Shown: positions 11,438-22,988 of the stretch, piece by piece
How the letters are laid out: each line of letters begins with the position of its first letter
Position numbering within the stretch: the first letter of the stretch is position 1
Source of the DNA: Dugong dugon
Lineage: Eukaryota; Chordata; Mammalia; Sirenia; Dugongidae
Direction of reading: 5' to 3'
Length of the DNA: 64,000 nucleotides
NCBI GenBank assembly: GCA_030035585.1
Contig: CM057480.1
Coordinates: 6,565,001 to 6,629,000, forward strand
Made by a program: the position numbers and the translations under genes
Notes under the pieces: model-generated
Database searches by the model: none
Seen by the model: only the letters and a program-made list of their open reading frames with translations
Told to the model about the DNA's origin: nothing

Positions 11438-11917
11438 TGTTATGAATTGTGTCCCTCCAAAATGTGTGTGAACTTGGTTAGGCCATGATTCCCAGTATTG
11501 TGTGACTGTCTACCATTTTGTCATCTGATGTGATATTCCTGTTGTAAATCCTACCTCTATGATATTAATGAGGCAGGACTCGAACTACAAGATTAGATTT
11601 TATCTTAAGTCAATCTGTTTTGAGATATAAAAGAGAGAAGCAAGCAGAGAGACAGGGACTTCGTAATACCAAGAAACAAGAGCCAGAGCATAGTGTGTCC
11701 TTTGGACCCAGGGTCCCTGTGCTGAGAAGCTCCTAGACCAGGGGAAGATTGATGACAAGGACCTTCCCCCAGAACCAACAGAGACAGAAATTCTTCCCCC
11801 GGAGCTAGCATACTCAATTGGGACTTCTAGCTTCCTAGACTGAGAGAATAAATTTCTCTTTGTTGAACCCATCCACTTGTGGTATTTCTGTTATAGCAGC
11901 ACTGGATGACTAAGACA
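11438..11917 (+). repeat. 3' LTR of the MaLR-like element
   Basis: 480 bp, TGTTATGAATTGTGTCCCTC to GACTAAGACA. It aligns to the 5' LTR with several small deletions and includes AATAAATTTCTCTTTG. Confidence 0.88.
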
Positions 11918-12410
11918 CTGAGGACTGAGGCAATGGCAAGAGTCCACTTTCCCAAGATGCACAAGCTAAACCTAAGGCGGTTCCACCCCTGGACAGAGAG
12001 CTTGGACGTCAGCCACTGGAGACCCTGGCATCCTGTGACATTTTTGTATACATTTTGGGCAGTGTGGTATAAAGGAAAGACAATTAGACTGTTCCTCTTT
12101 TCTTGTTTTATACTCAGTATTTTACTAACATTTGTTTGGTGATTAGTATGCAAAGACCAGGAATAATCTGTAAACAATTCTTAATATAAGCATGAACTTC
12201 TAAAGCTGTGTGAATTTAATCCTTCTGTAAAAAGTTATTCCAATTAAAATTTCGAGGTAATTTCCCCATAAAATGAAGATTTCAGTTACCTTAAAAAATA
12301 GATAAGTTATTAGTTTTTTGATGAAGATTTCAGGATTTAATGTCATAGCCAATAATAAAGTTATTAGGGAAAACAGGACCTTCCACTACCAAAGAGATTG
12401 CCATAAGCAG

Positions 12411-12764
12411 TGTCTTAGTCATCTAGTGCTGCTACAACAGAAATACCACAAGTGGGTGGCTTTAACAAAGAGAAACTTATTCCTTCACAGTCTAGGAGAC
12501 TAAAAGTCTGAATTCAGGGCGTCAGCTCCAGGGGAAGGCTTTCTCTCTCTGTCGACTCTGGGGGAAGGTTCTTGTCATCAATTTTCCTCTGGTCTAGCAG
12601 CTTCTTAGCACAGGGACCCAGGTCTGAAGGATGTGCTTCCTCTTGGCTCTTCATTCTTGGTGGCATGAGGTACCTCTCCTCTTTGCTCAATTCTCTCTTT
12701 TATATTTCAAAACAGATTGACTCAAGATACAACTTAATCCTATAGATTGAGTCCTACCTCATTT
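12411..12764 (-). repeat. Truncated LTR, MaLR/ERVL-like
   Basis: Reverse LTR from TGTCTTAGTCATCTAGTGC to about GAGTCCTACCTCATTTAG, where it joins L1 sequence abruptly. About 160 bp of the reversed 5' part is missing. Confidence 0.8.
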
Positions 12765-12886
12765 AGGCCACATTCTGGAGAAGCCAGAAATATAGTGGCA
12801 GAAAACGAAACAGTGATTGCCAGGGGCTGAGGTTAGGGATAGAGTTTAACTACAGAAGGGCCCCACAGGAATTTTTGAGGAGGATT

Positions 12887-13035
12887 TAAGAACTCGGTTG
12901 CTAACCAAAAGGTTGGCAGTTTGAATCCACCAGCCCGCTCCTTGAAAACTCTATTGGGCAGTTCTACTCTGCCCTGTAGGGTCGCTATGAGTTGGAATCG
13001 ACTCGACAGCAAAGGATTTGTTTTTTTTGTTGTTT
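12887..13035 (+). repeat. AfroSINE, type A, head truncated
   Basis: AAGAACTCGGTTGCTAACC to CGACTCGACAGCAAAGG and a T-rich end. Confidence 0.92.
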
Positions 13036-13036
13036 A

Positions 13037-13233
13037 AGGAACCCTGGTGGCCCAATGGTAAAGTGCTGGGCTGCTAACCAAAAGGTTGGCAGTTTGAATC
13101 CACCAGCCACTCCACAGGAAAAAAAGACCTGGCAATCTGCTCCTGTAAAGACTTCAGCCTAGGAAATCCTATGGGGGCAGTTCTGCTCTGTCCTATAGGG
13201 TTGCCATGAGTCAGAATCGACTACATGGCACAC
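13037..13233 (+). repeat. AfroSINE, type AB
   Basis: Type A head (GGAACCCTGGTGGCCCAATG), middle block AAGACCTGGCAATCTGCTCC and tail CATGAGTCAGAATCGACTAC. It follows directly on the T tail of the preceding SINE, a typical tail-targeted insertion. Confidence 0.92.
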
Positions 13234-13345
13234 AAGTGTTCTGTATCTTGATTATGGTGTTGGTTCTACATTAGATGTCTGTCAAAACTCATAGAATTGT
13301 ATACTAACGAGTGAAACTTAACTATATGTAAATTAAACCTAAAAT

Positions 13346-13999
13346 TTTTAAATGAAAAAAAGAAGTGCTAGTCTCTAAAAATTGAATTCTAAATATTCCA
13401 GCAGGTTATATGCTTCCAATGATTTATTCTGGTGCTCACCAACGACATTTTAATAACTGGAATCATTGCTTAGGTGATATGAAACTCATATTTCATCAAG
13501 ATTGTTAAGTCTAGTTCTTTGTACTCAGTGATAACCCAGCCTGAGGCTTAAAACACACAGCTGTTTTCACAGATGGAGAAAACAAGCTTCTATAAGTCTG
13601 GGGAAGAAAGGGGGAGTGTTGGTGCGGTGAGCTGGGGGAAGTCATGTAGGTGTGCCCTTTGTAGATAGGGAATCTCTGAAGGCTTTATACCCCTAAGATG
13701 CGGGCCATTCATCCCTTCTAACAATGCAAGGTTCTGTCATCACTGTTCATGTATTTCTGTCTCCTATTGTCATGTTTTATGAGCAAGCCTGGAATCTTTA
13801 CAGTGAAGGAAAAGGGAAAAACAGAAGCCCTGAGGTTTTCTTCATCTACTTGGTCAACCTCTATTTTTAGTAAACCATAAGGGGATTGATTGCTTTCAAC
13901 TTTACAACTCCCTCTTCCAGCAAGAAATCTCAACATGCTACCCACCCAAGCCACTTAATGCTTGCTGAACAAAAATCAAATCAGTTAACAAATATGTAG
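13346..13999. other. Intergenic DNA without a recognised element
   Basis: About 650 bp, AT-rich. No coding potential or clear repeat noted. Confidence 0.45.
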
Positions 14000-14167
14000 T
14001 ATTGTTTTGTGCTTTTTTCAAACTTCATGTTAGTGGCACTTACTCCAGAACTTACTCTTTTCACTCAACATTAAGGTTTTTAAATTTATCCACCACATGT
14101 AGCTCCAGGTCATTCATTTTAATTTCCATTGAAGAAATACATACAATTTATTCTTCTATTCCCTCAC

Positions 14168-14317
14168 TGGGGCCCTGGTTGCAAGTGGTTAAGCATTTGG
14201 CTGCTAACCAAAAGACTGGCAGTTTGAATCCACCTTGGACACACTATGGGGCAGTTCTACTTTATCCCAGAGGGTTACTATGAGTTGGAATTGACTCTAC
14301 AGCAATGAGTTTTTTTC
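14168..14317 (+). repeat. AfroSINE, type A
   Basis: GGGGCCCTGGTTGCAAGTGG to GACTCTACAGCAATGAG, inside L1. Confidence 0.92.
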
Positions 14318-14744
14318 CCTTTATTCCCCCACTGGTTAAGACAGTGATCACTGTGTACGTCTTCTTGTGCAGCTGCGCTAGTTTCTCCACAGCATATTCT
14401 TAGAGATGAAATTACTGCATCTGAAGTGTACCGCCACATCTTCAACTTCACAAGGTATCGACGAAGTCCTCTGCAATGGCGCTGCACCAATCTATACTCT
14501 CACCAGCGGTGGGGGACAGTTTCTATTTCTCACCAACATTAGCTAGACTTATTTTTTACATTTTTACCAAATTGATGGGTATAAAATTGTATCTTCTTGT
14601 TTTAGTTTTTATTTCCATAAGTTCTGGTCAATTGAGCTCAGTAAATTATCATATCCTTCTCCCCCCCCCCCCCCCGGCTAAAAACTGGCTTGTTTTATTG
14701 ATTTGTAGTTCTTCAAATATTCTGAATATTAATCCTATGTTAGT

Positions 14745-14874
14745 TCCCCATTGTTGTCAAGTCAATTGCGACTCACAGTGACCCTACAGGACAGAGTAGA
14801 ACTGCTCCATGGAGTTTCCAAGGAGCGGCTGGTGGATTCGAACTGCCAACCTTTTGGTTAGCAAACCAAGCTCT
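14745..14874 (-). repeat. AfroSINE, type A, head truncated
   Basis: TTGTTGTCAAGTCAATTGCG to GGTTAGCAAACCAAGCTC, inside L1. Confidence 0.92.
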
Positions 14875-15269
14875 CCTTTGCAAATACCTTCTCCCAGTCT
14901 GAGGCTTGCCTTTTCATTTTTAAAAATATTATTCATTGAACAGATTTTAAAAACATTTAAAATATAACATTATTATTATTTTTTAAACCACAAGTGCATC
15001 CGTGGTTGCAGGGAAATACTGCTGTTTATCATCCTCACTCCCAGATCCAGGCTGATGCCACTTCCTTTAACAAGAATACTGCCTGCTGCCACGAGGGAAG
15101 GGAGCTCTGGAAGGGCCCCCCAACAATTAAATACTCCAGCTTGGAAGTAGCTCATATCACCGCAGCTCACAGCCCTCTGGTCAGAACCAGTTACACGGCC
15201 CCTCCCAAGTACCAGAGGGCCAGAACAGATGTTTTTAAATTTTAATGCAGTTAAACTTAAGATTCTTTT

Positions 15270-15870
15270 GATTTGTTGCCTGTGCTTCTTTCAAGATGTA
15301 ATTCATGCCATAAAATTCACCCTTCTGAACTATAAGCTCAGTAGCTTTTAGTATACTCACAAAGTCGTGAAACTATTACAACACACAATCCCAGAATGTA
15401 CCATCCCAAAAAGAAACCCTGAAGAGGTCACTCCACCAACCCCCAGCTTCCAGTTCCCCTGGCAACCACTAATCTATTTTATGTCTCTGGCTTCTTCCAC
15501 TTAGTAAGTTTTAAGGTTTACTCATGTTGTAGCATGCACCAATATTTCCTTTCATGGCTAAATATTCCATTGTGTGAATACACCACATTTTGTTTATCCA
15601 TTTATCAGTTGATAGACATTTGGGTTGTTTGTTTTTTGGCTAGTACAAATCATTCTATGAACATCAATGTACAAGTTTCTACAAGGACACGTTTTCAATT
15701 CTCTTGGGTGTATATCTAGGAGCGGAATGGCTGGGTCACATGCTAACTCTTACTTGTTTAACACCTGGTTTTCCAAAGTGGCTGCACCATTTTACAATTC
15801 CACCAGCAATGTATGACAGTTCCAATTTCTCCACATCCTCACCAACAATCATTATTATTATTTTTGATTA
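15270..15870 (-). repeat. Old L1 fragment
   Basis: Reverse L1 3' ORF2/3' UTR landmarks in order: CCTGGCAACCACTAATCTAT, ATATTCCATTGTGTGAATAC, TTTATCCATTTATCAGTTGA, GGTGTATATCTAGGAGCGGA and CAATTCCACCAGCAATGTA. Confidence 0.88.
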
Positions 15871-16678
15871 TTGGCTGTTAAGGACAGTTCAGTGGCCTGA
15901 TGCAAAGGAATGGAGTCACGCTTAGAAGGTTTGAGCCTATCCAAGCTCACCTCACCCTGTTCAAAGGGGCCACAGGAATCAAGGGGCTAAAGATCAGCTG
16001 TTGTTCTATCAAGAGCTTTCCTTCTCAGCAGTTCCTCAGACATGGGTCCTTTCCCAGTAGGTTCGTCTCCTGGGGTTTGCAGAGGATAAGGGGAAAAGAT
16101 TCCTTTCCTCAAAAAAGAAAAAAAAAAAAAAAAAGTGAGTCATCTAACTTCTTATATTCAAGAGTCTCCCAGTGCGCCCAGCTAGGAAGTCAAGGAGAAT
16201 GAACAGCAAAGGGACTGGGAAAAGAAACTAGCGTGAGGAGGAGGGAAGAATGGGACAGGGATTCAGAAAACCATTAAATTATAATCCCAACTGGAGTCTT
16301 TTAGAAAGGCGAGGGTTCCCAAGTCTGCTACAGGTGCTTGGCACCAAAAGTGATTCCTGTAGCGAAGGTGTAAGATGGGTCACCATTAGTGCTCTCATCA
16401 CAGTAGGAAAAGGACATGCGACAGGAGTAAACTTCAGGAAAACTAGCGTGTTGTCTCTAGTCTATCAGGCCCTCCATTCAGAGGGGAGGCTGTTTGATTA
16501 GCAAAGTTGGGGAAAATTTAGTTCCATGAACAATGAAGTCCCAAAATAAGTTCAGAACACATCAAGCCCAAGAGAACAGCCTTCTTTCTCCACCTCGCTT
16601 CTGTGGTCCACAAAAGGGTAATGTGGCCACATCACTCTTCCCGCGGCCAGACTAGGCTTTAAAAAAGAAAAACAAACA
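15871..16678. other. Intergenic DNA without a recognised element
   Basis: About 800 bp with an A-run at 16111-16133. Nothing else supported. Confidence 0.45.
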
Positions 16679-16826
16679 TCGCCGTGGAGTCAATCTGGAC
16701 TCATAGCAACCCTACAAGACAGAGTAGAACTGCTCCATAGGGTTTCCAAGGAGCAGCTAGTGGATTCGAACTGCCGACCTTTTGGTTAGCAGCCAAGATC
16801 TTTAACCACTGCACCACCAGGGCTCC
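16679..16826 (-). repeat. AfroSINE, type A
   Basis: Reverse copy from CGCCGTGGAGTCAATCTGG to CACCACCAGGGCTCC. It is the last SINE before the TRIM71 3' UTR end. Confidence 0.95.
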
Positions 16827-17164
16827 AGATTGGGCTTGGGCACCCACAAAGCCAATGGGGGTGCCTGGGAGGGGCAGGGTGGCAGAAGATTTGGGAGAAG
16901 GAAACCCAAGGGTGGCCAAATCTGGAATTTCCCAAGAACCCAGAAGTCCAGATTTTTAAACATTCAGCATCTTTAACATTTCTTCAGTTTTAAAATGCTG
17001 GTAATCACCTTTTTTGAAAATATCAGCCCAAGTGCAAGCCCTGGGCTGCCCCCGCCCCCACCACCCCCAGACTCCCTTTCCAGCAGGTACCATGCACACA
17101 CTCTCGCTTATTCTGGATTGAAGGATCACGCAGACACACCGTTTCCATGGAAAAAACCCTCTTG

Positions 17165-17170
17165 TTTATT
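17165..17170 (-). terminator. TRIM71: Distal polyadenylation signal of TRIM71
   Basis: AATAAA on the minus strand is followed about 30 nt downstream by a GT-rich element, GTGTGTCTGCGTG (about 17125-17137), the normal arrangement for cleavage near 17147. It is the last good signal before the SINE-bearing flank. Confidence 0.7.
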
Positions 17171-19036
17171 TGATTAAACAAAAATAAAATAAACTGCATA
17201 GGAACAATTTTAAAGTCCAAAGAGACACCAACTTTGTTTGAAGGCTCAGCAGCTGATACAGCATCTCCCTGCCACCTTCTCCAGCCTTCTCCGTGGACCA
17301 CAGTGATACATTCAGAAGCCTGTCAGCTAACACAGGAGCTTGTGAACACTTTTCCCATTGGTTCTTCACCTGCTCATTGCCTGTCATGCCTGCGGCCTGC
17401 AGTATTAACATTTAAAAGTAAAATAGAAAAAGGGAGGAGGGGATACCCACAATCACAAAAACCCACTTTTGCCTAAAGGTTCAGGGAAACACCTTGCTTC
17501 CCCACCCATCCATTAGCTGATGGGACCCAGACTGCCATGGCAGTAGCCATTGGGAAAAAAGGTGGCAAGAGGGAGTCAGCACCCCCAAATGGGCTTACAG
17601 TATTGTCTGTAGCAAGGGGAGTTATTCTGGGGGTGCATATTCCTTACATTATGTTTGCCTTGTGGGGGGGGGGGGCGCGGGCAGGGGAGACGTTTTCACT
17701 TAATCACCGGAACCCAGGCAACGTGCCCGTGTTCATTTCCCCAATTCTGCATTTGCCTTTCTTGGGAAAAAAGAAAAAAAAAAAAAAGAGACTCACCAAG
17801 TCAAGTGTTCTACACTTAAAAAAATTAAAGCGTTGTGCTGACCAGGCATGACAGCTAATGGGACAGTATTAAGCAAGATTCATCAGCAAATACTAACAAC
17901 CCTCCCACCCCACCCAAGTATACCTAACATGCTAGTTAAAAACATCCCTTACCTACCCCACCCTCTCACCTGCATTGATTTTAAGGGAAAAGAAAAAAAA
18001 AAAAAAAAAGAAACCTGGCCACCCTAACAACAACAAAACCCTAGAAATATGGAAAATCTTCCTCTGAAGGAAAACAACTACATAGAAACATAAAGAACTA
18101 CCACAGAGCTGGTTATTAAAGAAGTAAACACTTTGCCACACACGTGAACATTCAGTCAGTATGCTCTGAGATAGAGCCTTAAGAAAGACTACCTGAGCTT
18201 GTAAGTTAATACAATCATTAAAAGGAGGTCTAAGACCACGTGGAGACACAACACTTTTAGAACCATTACTGGTTAAATGATGATGGAAAACTTCCCACCA
18301 GGCTGGCTAGTTTAACCCGTAAGATCAGTTTTAAAAATAGACATCATTGAGGTGTTTCTTCACCATGACATTAATAAACCCAACGGATAAGCACAGTGGT
18401 CTTAGAACCCTCTCTTCCAACCAAAAACAAAATTTAGCTAGGGGAAGAAGAGGCAGGAGGGTGGGTAAGTATATCCTGGTCATGTGCTTCTCGGCTTTAT
18501 CAAGTATTTTAATAAACAGACAAAGGAAAAAGAAACCCGTCCACCATGTCACCTCTAGGAAAAGCAAAATTAAAGACAGCATGCAAGAGTAACACAGCTT
18601 ACCAGTTACTGCCCGGTGACAAGCATCCTACTGGGTCCAGGAAATCTACCATCACCAAGTCTAAAGGATTCTTTTTCCCTTCAAATAGTCGATGTTTCCA
18701 ACAACCAGACCCTTAGCACTGCTCCTGACAGGATATATCTGCAGACATTCACAATATAGATAAAATATTTTTCTCTTGAAGAGAGAGACCTAAAGGTCTT
18801 TATTTGCAATTAAGTCCTCACACAGGTCAGATTAACCAGCAGTTTCATAATACTGAACGTGATTGCGGTGCACATACTTCTTTATTGGGGGGGGAAGCCA
18901 GATTGCTAAGAACCACTTGGATTTACAACCACACCTGCCTGAGTATAGGAATATTTGGTTTCAAAGTTTCTCTTTCAAGGCCAGACGTTTTTCCTAGGAG
19001 AAACCAACTCTGGATTTACAGAAATGGTTTCTTCTA

Positions 19037-19043
19037 GAGGTAG
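19037..19043 (-). promoter_or_regulatory. TRIM71: let-7 site 5 in TRIM71 3' UTR (7mer-m8)
   Basis: ACTACCTC in the mRNA pairs with let-7 nucleotides 2-9, but the base opposite nucleotide 1 is T rather than A. It is 66 nt downstream of site 4 and is the weakest of the five. Confidence 0.65.
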
Positions 19044-19102
19044 TCCCCCGCTCCCCAGTGGATTAATACTATTCTTCTCTGAGACTTATCAGATGCTCAC
19101 GT

Positions 19103-19109
19103 GAGGTAG
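19103..19109 (-). promoter_or_regulatory. TRIM71: let-7 site 4 in TRIM71 3' UTR (8mer, distal cluster)
   Basis: CTACCTCA in the mRNA, 24 nt downstream of site 3, giving a closely spaced pair in the distal 3' UTR. Confidence 0.85.
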
Positions 19110-19126
19110 AAGACTTTTGCCGAAGT

Positions 19127-19133
19127 GAGGTAG
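19127..19133 (-). promoter_or_regulatory. TRIM71: let-7 site 3 in TRIM71 3' UTR (8mer, distal cluster)
   Basis: CTACCTCA in the mRNA, about 4 kb after the stop codon. It lies 24 nt from site 4, within the spacing at which two microRNA sites act cooperatively. Confidence 0.85.
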
Positions 19134-19208
19134 AAATGAAATACAGCACTCGGAGTGGTGTGTAGTGTGGTGTGTGTGGTGTGTGTGTGTTGTGCCCCTG
19201 GCCTGCAG

Positions 19209-19226
19209 GGGGCCTCAGGAGGCCCC
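19209..19226. other. TRIM71: GC hairpin in TRIM71 3' UTR
   Basis: GGGGCCT, loop CAGG, AGGCCCC gives a 7-bp GC-rich stem with a four-base loop. In the mRNA it lies about 75 nt upstream of the distal let-7 cluster, and next to it is a CA-rich tract (GT-rich on this strand, 19152-19192). Confidence 0.5.
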
Positions 19227-20255
19227 GGCCCTACAATACCATCACATGCAAGTACAAGAGCTTGACTTTTATACAGCCCCGGACTGTGGGAAACTCAATT
19301 TAAGAGTGGTGTTTTAAATAAATACCCTAAATACTTTTTGGCACCATCGGATTTTTTCTTTTTTTAAAAAAACAACAGAAAAACAAGCCTAACTTTGGCA
19401 TATCTTTTGCTAGCTACCAGAACACAGCAATCTTAGACTCTTCCAAAGAGGAAGACACATATACAGACAGTATTCTGCTGCTTCAAGCCTAAGTCTTCCC
19501 TCTGCAGATCATTAAGCTTTGGCTTAACCAGAATAAAACAGACTGAGCCAAACTCAAGCTATGCTCCTACAACTCCATCCCAAAGTGCCTTCTTCTAGCA
19601 ATTGTTTTGGCGGACCACGTAACTCAGATTCTGTTTATGGTACCCTTCCAAGTGTTTCCCTAAATAAGTTAGACTTAAAAGGGCATCAATGGAGGAGTCA
19701 GTGCCCTTCACGTACTGCCCGGGCCACAGGGCTCCAGCCAACTCCCCTGCCTTCCGCCAGCCATCACAGAGACTGCTTCTCCAGACTGAATTTCCAGAGA
19801 AATGACTTTTTTTGTTTTAAGATAGCACTTTTGAATTGCTGAAAAGTCCGTGTCCACCAAAAGTGGGTTTTATCTATGGGTTATTTATAAATCCTGTAGC
19901 CATATCAATTCTGAAACTTATATACCTAAATCCAACTGTCATCTCTAAACCTCCCAACCTCTGACTCCACTGGACCAGATCAGGATGCTATAGGGATGGC
20001 TGTTTAGAAATCATTTACTGTCCGGAAACATTTCCACCTTCTCCCTCATAGCACCCAGAACCTTATCTTCTGACTGTGTCGAAGGTTCCCCTTTGGTCCA
20101 ACCCCTTCTCACCTTGGTTAGGGTCACCTCATCCTGGGGAGAGATGCATTTAAATGCATGTATTTTTAACAGCCTTACACGAGGGAGTACCAAATGCTGG
20201 CTTTCCCCATCTTTTCTTTGACTTGGAGCACCCCATTGTATAATAAATACTCTCC

Positions 20256-20263
20256 AAAGTGCT
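20256..20263 (-). promoter_or_regulatory. TRIM71: Possible miR-17/miR-302 family site
   Basis: The mRNA sequence AGCACTTT contains the seed complements of both the miR-17/20 family (GCACTTT) and the miR-302 family (AGCACTT). A second GCACTTT lies at 19582-19588. These are seed matches only. Confidence 0.35.
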
Positions 20264-20446
20264 TTGCACCAATCCCTGTGGGTCAGGAGTCAAGTGTGGG
20301 CAGCCACAGATGGCATGTGTTTTAAAAGCAAATGCTTCCCAAATGCAACCAGGTTTCTCCAAGTCCAGTCATGCACCACCGTTAAGGTACCCTCACTGTC
20401 AGGAAATGAACCTCTGACTTACTCAGAGCCTGTAAATTGGTCAGTC

Positions 20447-20452
20447 TTTATT
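20447..20452 (-). terminator. TRIM71: Possible proximal polyadenylation signal
   Basis: AATAAA on the minus strand lies between the stop-proximal let-7 pair and the distal let-7 cluster. Similar hexamers stand at 21311-21316 and 21900-21905. No strong GT-rich element was noted after them, so their use is uncertain. Confidence 0.3.
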
Positions 20453-22519
20453 AAGACCTGATTATTCCTGGCATGGAGTGAAAAGTCTGGCTTTACAACC
20501 AAATCTATAGTAAAATGTTGAGGTGAATGAACAGTTTTAGTTACTGCTATCCATCAAGAGAATGTCTCACTTAGGTCCTAAGATTTCCCCACAAGTGAAG
20601 AAACTGGGAAGGAAAGAGTAAAAATGAAGACAGAAGAACCAAAGGTAAGCGACTCACTGAAATAACAACTTATCCCAGCCACGACCATGCCCTGTGTTTC
20701 TGAAAACGTTTTTAAGAAAAAAACTACAAAGGTCCATTCCCTCAATAAAAGTTTTTTTTTTTTTAAACAGTATCTGAAACCAATCATCTTTGGTGTTTAA
20801 AGGGTGATTTGTTGGCTGGTTAGTAGAGGGAAGGATTAGCACCTAGTTACTCCAAAATAACAAACAGTAAAAAATGTTTCCATGATGTGAACTCATTTCC
20901 AAAGATTCAGAACATGGGGGGATGGAGGAAAGGGCAGGCAAAATAAAGGGCAACTTCACAGGAACTGGGAAGGAGTCACTATTAAATTCTTTAGTAAAAG
21001 AAAAATCGCTTTTACCAAACCAGATACCTTAACGCCGCCCCACCCTGTAACCATGCAGCTGAAGGCAGCCTTTGAAGCTACTTTCCAATTTTTGGATCCT
21101 TCATTGCGTGCAGTTCTCATTTGTGAAATGAGTTTTTTCCCATTTTTGTCACTCGGAAATATCTAAAATTTAAAGCAATGGGAAGAAGACAGGGTACCTT
21201 GAAGGGGCAAATTAATTGCCCAAAAGAGATGGATGGGAGAAGCAATTTGATTGACTCTTCACAATCCCCCACGCCACCTCTTCTTCTTTTGGACGACAAA
21301 AGCAAATTGCTTTATTCTGCTCATTTAAAACTACGTCCATTTTGCAGCAGGAATTTCACCTAAACACACGATCAGAAATGGATCCTTAGTCTTTCCGTTT
21401 CCACAAAAAGTCTCCCTGTTTAAGCCACGGATGTTGGAGAGGACTCCTTTTCCTGAGTGCTACTCTGCATTACGGTTCTTATGTCAGTGTTGGGGGCAAC
21501 GAAGGGACCCATCTAGGTTCTGACAAGCAGGCTTACCAGCCACACCTGCTTCTTTCCACCTGAAAGACAGCCAACACCCAGACGCACACGGTCTCTGCAC
21601 CCAAGTCCAGCTCACAACCAACCAACCCTGTAAAGTGACACCGATGCCATCCCACGGTTCTGCAGTGGGACCCTGGCTTAAGTTTTCATTCTTTGGTACC
21701 GAGGTATAAGTTTAAGAAAACGTATCAAGTCCTGCATTTCAGGTTGAGGTGATTTGGTTTACAAATCCTTTTACATTCAAAGGCTCTGTGGGGTGGAAAT
21801 CCAAAGTAACCAGGAGCCTGGGCACAGACCGTTCTATAAAAGTGGTCCAGGCAACAGTTGTGGGGATGAGCTGTTCTCGTTAATGCGACTTTCAAACATT
21901 TTATTTCCCTGAACCTCCAAAGCAGTAAAAAATTGTGCTTTTAAAATAAAAGTTCATTCTTCTGCTGACTCTCCTATAGCACTACAGAACAACATTCAGT
22001 CTTGGGTTGGGGACTGAAACCCCGTTTCCTGCTGAGTCCCTGGTTTGGGGGTGGCCTTGCTTCTCTCTTGCACTCTACCTATGATTCCAGCAAACATATG
22101 TCCACACACACTAGCCCGTGTCTGAAACCCTCTCTCGAGAATGAGGTTCATTTTACCCCCCTCCTTCCACTGAACTCTTTATAACTAACAGGAAAACTAT
22201 CCTTAACATTTTTGAGAATCAAAAATCCCACACTACATCCAGTATTTTTAAAGAAATCAAAGTGTGATTAAAAAAATGGGGGGTGGATTTCTTGGATGGT
22301 GGTGTGTCATTTTCAGTTTTACTATTTCAGAGCAAGATCGCACACTGACACGCACACACACGGATAAACACATCCTCCCTCCCTTAAAAAAAAAAAAAAA
22401 AAAAAAAGAAGCAAAAATTACATATCCTAAAATATGAATGGTCTGCTTTTCCTGGCTAGCAAGCCACTGCCACACGTTCTAGGAATAAGCAAATATTCTG
22501 AAAAGGATGTTAAACACAC

Positions 22520-22526
22520 TGAGGTA
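22520..22526 (-). promoter_or_regulatory. TRIM71: Marginal let-7 site (7mer-A1)
   Basis: TACCTCA in the mRNA pairs only with let-7 nucleotides 2-7 plus the A. Such sites are usually weak. Confidence 0.3.
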
Positions 22527-22908
22527 TATATAAAAGGAGAACACCAGAAAGTTCTCTCGCAGCACTTCCAAAAAAAAAAATTTCTTCCCCCACAAAGATC
22601 AAGACCACAGAGTACAATCTAACCCCACATTAACACAGTATGCACAAGAACACAAAATATCATTATGCATTTTAAATCCTATTTTTCCATGTTTTATAGT
22701 TTTTTTCTCCCCCTGTAGTATTTTTGTGTTTCCTTGGCTCAATCTACAGAATACACCCACCAAACCCATCCAGTGCCCTCCCAGCCTTACAGATACCAGG
22801 CTTGTGCATATCACGCCCCCACATGGGCCAAGAGGGAAATATGAGCCCCACTGAGGGGCAGCGGGAGGGGGCCGAGGGCCTGCTGGAGAAGGAAATGTAA
22901 AGGTTTAT

Positions 22909-22915
22909 GAGGTAG
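22909..22915 (-). promoter_or_regulatory. TRIM71: let-7 site 2 in TRIM71 3' UTR (8mer)
   Basis: A second CTACCTCA in the mRNA, 80 nt downstream of site 1. The pair sits just after the stop codon, as described for other vertebrate LIN-41 transcripts. Confidence 0.9.
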
Positions 22916-22988
22916 ATAGAAATTATCACTTCACAGGCTCCATCCCTGCAGAAAAGATAAGTACATTCATCTGTAAAAAAATAAAGAT

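Larger units (their letters stand above)
9591..11917 (+). mobile_element. Complete MaLR-like LTR retrotransposon
   Basis: Two LTRs in the same orientation (9591-10133 and 11438-11917) flank a 1.3-kb internal region, and the whole is bracketed by the perfect 5-bp duplication CTGAG (9586-9590 and 11918-11922). The interior starts after the LTR with GAATTTGGTATTGAGAGAG, resembling a Leu-tRNA-type primer binding site, and its text resembles MaLR internal sequences. It has no gag or pol frame, as expected for non-autonomous MaLR elements. A type A AfroSINE sits at 10306-10456. Old and not capable of autonomous movement. Confidence 0.88.
12765..13345 (+). repeat. L1 3'-region fragment split by two SINEs
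   Basis: GTGATTGCCAGGGGCTGAGG (12812 on) and, after the SINEs, TGTATCTTGATTATGGTGTT with AACTCATAGAATTGTATAC are the standard 3' end of old L1 elements. Confidence 0.75.
14000..14980 (-). repeat. Old L1 fragment with two SINE insertions
   Basis: In reverse it matches the 3' part of L1 ORF2: TCTATACTCTCACCAGCGGT, TTCTCACCAACATTAGC, ATTCTGAATATTAATCCTATG and CTTCTCCCAGTCTGAGGC. A run of 15 C lies at 14661-14675. Confidence 0.8.
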
